DNA of 7,846 nucleotides, taken from the NCBI GenBank assembly GCA_900320765.1, contig ONTN01000089.1:1-7846 (forward strand), written 5' to 3'. Below are positions 5,061 to 7,846 of the stretch, piece after piece. The number at the start of each line of letters is the position of its first letter. Within the stretch, counting starts at the first letter, position 1. The notes beneath the pieces are model-generated. The model did not search any database. It saw only the letters and a program-made list of their open reading frames with translations, and was not told where the DNA came from. Both the position numbers and the translations under genes were made by a program. The DNA is from an uncultured Eubacteriales bacterium (GTDB lineage Bacteria; Bacillota; Clostridia; Oscillospirales; Oscillospiraceae).

Positions 5061-7512
5061 ATTCAACCTTGTTTCCGCAGGAGGTGCAGAACTTCGAGCC
5101 GGGAGCGAGCTTTGCGCCGCAGTGCAGGCAGAATTTAGTGACCTGCGCTTGCGGCTGTGAAACTGCCGGGGCGGCCGCGACCTGAGCAGGTACTGCCGGT
5201 TTTGGCTCGGCGGCTTTTTTCTTTTTCTTCGACACGAGCACGATTATAAGAGCCGCGACGCCGCCGCAGACTATGAGACCTGCAGCGGCAATGATAACGA
5301 TTATCCACGGGAACTGGTGCTCCATCTCGAAAACGGGCTTGCGGTCATCGTCATCGTCGTCGTCCTTATCGCCCTTTTTAGGCTCGGGTTTGGGCTCCGG
5401 AACGGGTTCCGGTTCCGGCTGAGGCTCGGGTTCGGGCTCCGGCTCGACCGGGGGCTCGACCTCGGTGAGAGTTTCCGCGACCTCGGCAAGCTCCTCTTCG
5501 GAGATAAGTCCTTCCGTAGTCTTTGCGGCCTTAAAGCCGTCGCCTGCTTCCTGAACGACTACGCCGGAGAAGGCCCAGTCGTGCTCGACGACGAGATAAT
5601 AAACTCCGTCCTTCACCTTGTAAATTGCGTGAGCCTCGCCGCCGTCGAATTCCGACCTGAGGGCGGCAATATCGCTGATAGCCTGAGAGCTTATGCTCTG
5701 AGTCTCCATCACGTTCTCAAGGCTGTATTCCGCCGGGAATTCGGCTCCCGCGTACCATTCAAGAGCGACCCTAACGCCCTGAGCCGTGCCCCAGATCCCG
5801 GTGTACCAATAGGAAACGTCGGTCGCGCGGTATGAGCCGAAGCCGAGAAGCTGCTCGTAATCGTAGCGCGGGTTGTCGGCAAGAAGCTTTCCGTCCTTTG
5901 CGGCGACGTAGTAAGCCTCGGAGGCGTATATGTACTCGAGGTTCCAAGCTTCGTCGGAGAGCTCGCTCATATCGTAATCCGCGTATTTCGTGCCCTCGAC
6001 GTTCTCCTTAAACTGCGAGACGGTCGGAGCCTTGCCGCCGTATTCCTCGCCGAAGAACGTTATAAACTCATATTCCGTGGGGCTGGAGAGATCAACGGTA
6101 CCGTTGCCAAGCGGATAGATGATATCTTTCTGAACGAATAGAGGTCCATCGTCCTCAATCCCGCCGTTTGACCGAACGTCATAGAGGTACAAAACACCGT
6201 CGCTGACGAAGATGTGATCCGCATTGACAGCGTTGTTTACTATGCGCTCAGCCTCTTTGCCGTTCCAAACGTAGATCGAATAGTTGCTCGGCATAAAGCC
6301 GTACATCTGTGAAAGATTCTGCCAGGTGTAGCCCATATCCATACCGTAAAGCACGACCATCGCGGGGATGCCGCCGCCCGCGTCAAAGAGAGAGGCTACG
6401 GTGAAGGGCTTTATCTCCTCTGAGAGCTCGTTTTCGGCGGAGATGAAATCGAAATATCCTTTGGCCTCAGCCTCCACCTCGCCCAGAGCGTCGGAATAGG
6501 CCTTTGCCATCTCGGGCGTAAGCTTCATCTCATTGGGATCGCCAACGTAGGGAATGGTGAGGAGGGGACCGTAGCAGTTCGCAAGCCCGTTCAGCTTCAT
6601 AATGGCCGAGGAGGTGTAGTGCGCTCCGATCGCGCTTAGGCTCATGTGATCGTAGGTGCTGCGCTCCTCGGGATCATCGTCGGAGAAGAAGGGGAAAGCG
6701 TAGAGCCCGGCGGTAAACAGGGGATCGACCATCTTTCCGTCGCCGTAGACCTCGTCCATGATCTTCGCAAACTCATCCCAGGAATCCACCGTCACACCGT
6801 TGTGCCTCTCAAAGGAGGAATTCTCCGCGTCAGGTCCGTCGTAGCCGGTGAAGCCGTCGTAATAGGGGACTGCGCCCTCGTCGTCAACAACGAAGTGGGC
6901 GGTGGTGTTCTCATAATAGCCCTGGTGCATATAATCCTGCGAAACCACGAACTCCTTCTCGCCGGAGGAGTACTCCCAGATAGAGAAGGATACTTCGGTA
7001 TGTCCCGCAGGCTCGTAAGTATCGCGGGCCATAACATAGGCCTCGCTTCCGTCAAAACCATAAAGCTCCCAGGAGATGCTGAAAATGTTGCCGTGGATAA
7101 CCAACAGCTCGTAAACCCCGTTGCCGTCAAAGTCGATTATCGCGGCGGTGTGGACGTAGTCGTTTTCATAATCGTATTCCGCATAGCCCTCGCCGTTTGA
7201 AACGGAGGGAGTAAAGTCCAGATGCCAGTAATCGAGGATATCGTCGGCGTCGTAGTTATATAACCAGTCCTCCGGCGCGACGAGATAGGCAAGATAGCCC
7301 TGGGTGGAGGGATAGTAATACTTCCCGGCGAAGGGTTCAAGCTCGGAATATGCGATAAGCTCGGTGGTCTCACCGGTGTAATTCCGATAGGGAACCAAAT
7401 CCCCGTGCAGTCCGGGTACGGCAGAGCTTGCCGAGGCGGCGAGGGAAAGGCTCGCTGCGGCCAGCACAAGAGCGAGAATAAACGCGAATGAGCGTCTTAA
7501 GCGAAGCTTCAT
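5059..7512 (-). CDS. Large exported, membrane-anchored protein with C-terminal zinc ribbon
   Basis: This 817-residue protein opens with a signal peptide (MKLRLRR, then a hydrophobic run, likely cut after ASA near residue 28). A long, Tyr- and acid-rich, probably extracellular region follows (about 30-680). It contains IIDFDGNGVYELLVIHG (125-141), a DxDGNGxxE calcium-loop or FG-GAP-like motif. A second, weaker version, ASLFDAGGGIPAMVVLYG (373-390), is followed by YSIYVWNGKEAERI, so two related modules may exist. Residues 687-711 are a Pro-Glu linker, 717-723 seven Asp, 734-760 a membrane helix, 762-766 five Lys, and 795-812 a zinc ribbon (CLHCGAK...CTSCGNK; Cys795, 798, 809, 812). The positive-inside rule puts the ribbon in the cytoplasm. 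Zinc ribbons in Gram-positive membrane proteins are more often N-terminal. The start has AAAGGAG nine bases upstream. I do not recognise a named family for the outer part; a sensing or envelope role is only a guess. Confidence 0.85.
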   Translation of the reverse strand: MKLRLRRSFAFILALVLAAASLSLAASASSAVPGLHGDLVPYRNYTGETTELIAYSELEPFAGKYYYPSTQGYLAYLVAPEDWLYNYDADDILDYWHLDFTPSVSNGEGYAEYDYENDYVHTAAIIDFDGNGVYELLVIHGNIFSISWELYGFDGSEAYVMARDTYEPAGHTEVSFSIWEYSSGEKEFVVSQDYMHQGYYENTTAHFVVDDEGAVPYYDGFTGYDGPDAENSSFERHNGVTVDSWDEFAKIMDEVYGDGKMVDPLFTAGLYAFPFFSDDDPEERSTYDHMSLSAIGAHYTSSAIMKLNGLANCYGPLLTIPYVGDPNEMKLTPEMAKAYSDALGEVEAEAKGYFDFISAENELSEEIKPFTVASLFDAGGGIPAMVVLYGMDMGYTWQNLSQMYGFMPSNYSIYVWNGKEAERIVNNAVNADHIFVSDGVLYLYDVRSNGGIEDDGPLFVQKDIIYPLGNGTVDLSSPTEYEFITFFGEEYGGKAPTVSQFKENVEGTKYADYDMSELSDEAWNLEYIYASEAYYVAAKDGKLLADNPRYDYEQLLGFGSYRATDVSYWYTGIWGTAQGVRVALEWYAGAEFPAEYSLENVMETQSISSQAISDIAALRSEFDGGEAHAIYKVKDGVYYLVVEHDWAFSGVVVQEAGDGFKAAKTTEGLISEEELAEVAETLTEVEPPVEPEPEPEPQPEPEPVPEPKPEPKKGDKDDDDDDDRKPVFEMEHQFPWIIVIIAAAGLIVCGGVAALIIVLVSKKKKKAAEPKPAVPAQVAAAPAVSQPQAQVTKFCLHCGAKLAPGSKFCTSCGNKVE
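5380..5454 (-). repeat. Pro-Glu linker-coding tract in the 817-residue gene
   Basis: Degenerate hexamers encode residues 687-711 (Pro alternating with Glu, with a few Gln, Val and Lys). The bases resemble the tract at 190-288; both contain GGTTCGGGCTCCGG on the plus strand. The adjacent codons at 5344-5364 encode seven Asp. Confidence 0.8.
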
Positions 7513-7548
7513 AGCGGTATGCTCCTTTCAATAATAAAGCTATTCTTC

Positions 7549-7577
7549 ATTTTAAACTAACTTTTCATAATAAGCAA
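7549..7577 (-). promoter_or_regulatory. Likely promoter of the 817-residue gene
   Basis: On the minus strand TTGCTT (7577-7572), 17 bases, then TAAAAT (7554-7549) is a moderate sigma-A match. The start near 7542 would leave about 30 leader bases holding the ribosome site. The spacing is ideal, the -35 is weak. Confidence 0.5.
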
Positions 7578-7585
7578 GCAAATAT

Positions 7586-7614
7586 GAAAAAGCCCCGTGC
7601 AGAAAGCACGGGGC
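7586..7614 (-). terminator. Leftward intrinsic terminator upstream of the 817-residue gene
   Basis: Perfect 9-base arms GCCCCGTGC (7592-7600) and GCACGGGGC (7606-7614) are followed on the minus strand by five T (7591-7587). It would stop transcripts arriving from beyond the right edge just before the promoter of the 817-residue gene. It lies within the left 34-base repeat. Confidence 0.7.
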
Positions 7615-7624
7615 AATAGACTGT
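7591..7624. repeat. 34-base direct repeat, left copy
   Basis: Identical over 34 bases to 7813-7846, same orientation, 222 bases apart. It holds the GCCCCGTGC hairpin plus an 10-base tail, AATAGACTGT. The preceding bases differ (A here, C at the right copy), so this is the left boundary of identity. Confidence 0.95.
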
Positions 7625-7812
7625 AGACAAATACTATTTAAATCGTTTTTGGCGGGGCTTTGCCTCGTCAAAAACACCCTGAGGCGGTCGCGCAGCGCCG
7701 CCCTCGCGCCGACCAACGAGGCTTTAGCCGAGGCGATGGAGCGCGAGTATCTCAAATGAGAGCCCAGCAAAGCGGGTCTCATTTGAAGAGCGTCGACAAA
7801 GTCGACGCTCTC
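7625..7812. other. Non-coding hairpin cluster between the direct repeats
   Basis: This 188-base stretch has no credible gene. It is packed with inverted repeats: 7645-7675 (14-base arms with two G-T pairs, TTT loop), 7681-7705 (GAGGCGG with CCGCCCTC, imperfect), 7703-7747 (CTCGCGC pairing with GCGCGAG around a GGC-TTTA-GCC hairpin), 7752-7786 (TCAAATGAGA with TCTCATTTGA plus an inner CCC-GGG stem, AAA loop), and 7787-7811 (perfect 11-base arms, AAA loop). The density of stems with short A or T loops suggests either a dispersed intergenic element or a structured RNA. There is no obvious promoter, T run or protein-coding signal inside it. Confidence 0.7.
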
Positions 7813-7846
7813 AGCCCCGTGCAGAAAGCACGGGGCAATAGACTGT
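7813..7846. repeat. 34-base direct repeat, right copy (runs to window edge)
   Basis: Exact copy of 7591-7624 with the same hairpin, but preceded by CTC rather than by a run of A, so on the minus strand it lacks the T run that makes the left copy a terminator. Identity may continue past the window. Confidence 0.95.

Noticed and set aside
5317..5835. Plus-strand open frame of 172 codons
   Set aside because: Antisense shadow whose RLGFGLRNGFRFRLRLGFG repeat is the complement of the Pro-Glu linker codons.
6646..7200. Plus-strand open frame of 184 codons
   Set aside because: Antisense to the well-supported 817-residue gene; composition is a mirror of that gene and there is no ribosome site or domain.
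7552..7782. Minus-strand open frame of 76 codons across the right-end region
   Set aside because: It runs through the promoter, the terminator hairpin, the left repeat and several inverted repeats, has no good ribosome site and shows no protein family. Its codons are explained by the repeats.
7625..7812. Riboswitch or tRNA in the hairpin region
   Set aside because: I could not match a tRNA cloverleaf or any known riboswitch core, and the region lies upstream of a terminator rather than in the leader of the 817-residue gene.
7591..7846. CRISPR array
   Set aside because: Only two repeat copies, with a 188-base gap full of hairpins, far from the 30-40 base spacers of CRISPR, and no cas gene.

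Overview
The window looks like a chromosomal segment of a gut-type Clostridia (Bacillota; Oscillospirales-like is my best guess). This rests on strong AGGAGG-type ribosome sites, sigma-A-type promoters, moderately GC-rich codon use, a Cys lipoprotein with a Pro-Glu wall linker, a DUF3267 protein, a Pr6Pr-type membrane protein, a solitary ECF S component beside a MocR regulator, and a zinc-ribbon membrane protein. No phage, transposase, rRNA, tRNA or CRISPR array is visible.

Layout, left to right. (1) Positions 1-2291, minus strand: a four-gene operon of cell-envelope proteins, read from 2291 leftward. It starts with a membrane-anchored phosphodiester glycosidase (NAGPA/DUF2233 type) that appears broken by a small internal deletion and frameshift. 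It continues with a four-helix membrane protein (TTG start, 17-base overlap), a DUF3267 zincin-like membrane protein with a HExxH motif, and a TraB/GumN-family lipoprotein cut by the window edge. (2) Positions 2292-2387: a compact divergent promoter region with overlapping -10 boxes. (3) Positions 2388-3026, plus: a Pr6Pr-family membrane protein whose terminator hairpin lies inside the overlapping tail of the next, convergent gene. (4) Positions 3009-4388, minus: a MocR/PdxR-type regulator (GntR helix-turn-helix plus aminotransferase-like domain) in which the PLP-anchoring lysine is read as arginine. (5) Positions 4389-4493: a divergent control region with a near-consensus promoter for the regulator, a promoter with a good -10 but poor -35 for the neighbour, and an inverted repeat between them. 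(6) Positions 4494-5015, plus: an ECF transporter S component, most simply a B6-vitamer importer given its regulator, followed by a two-way terminator. (7) Positions 5059-7512, minus: an 817-residue secreted-then-anchored protein with a Pro-Glu linker, one membrane span and a C-terminal zinc ribbon predicted to be cytoplasmic. (8) Positions 7513-7846: no gene. It holds the promoter of the 817-residue gene and a cluster of hairpins framed by two exact 34-base direct repeats 222 bases apart.

How the parts work together. The regulator and ECF S component form a plausible vitamin-uptake switch. The first operon is envelope-directed, with two putative metalloprotease-type families made from one message by tightly coupled translation. 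The 817-residue protein could link an outside domain to a cytoplasmic zinc ribbon. The points most worth a second look are the Lys-to-Arg change in the regulator, the damaged glycosidase, the hairpin cluster, and the topology of the 817-residue protein.
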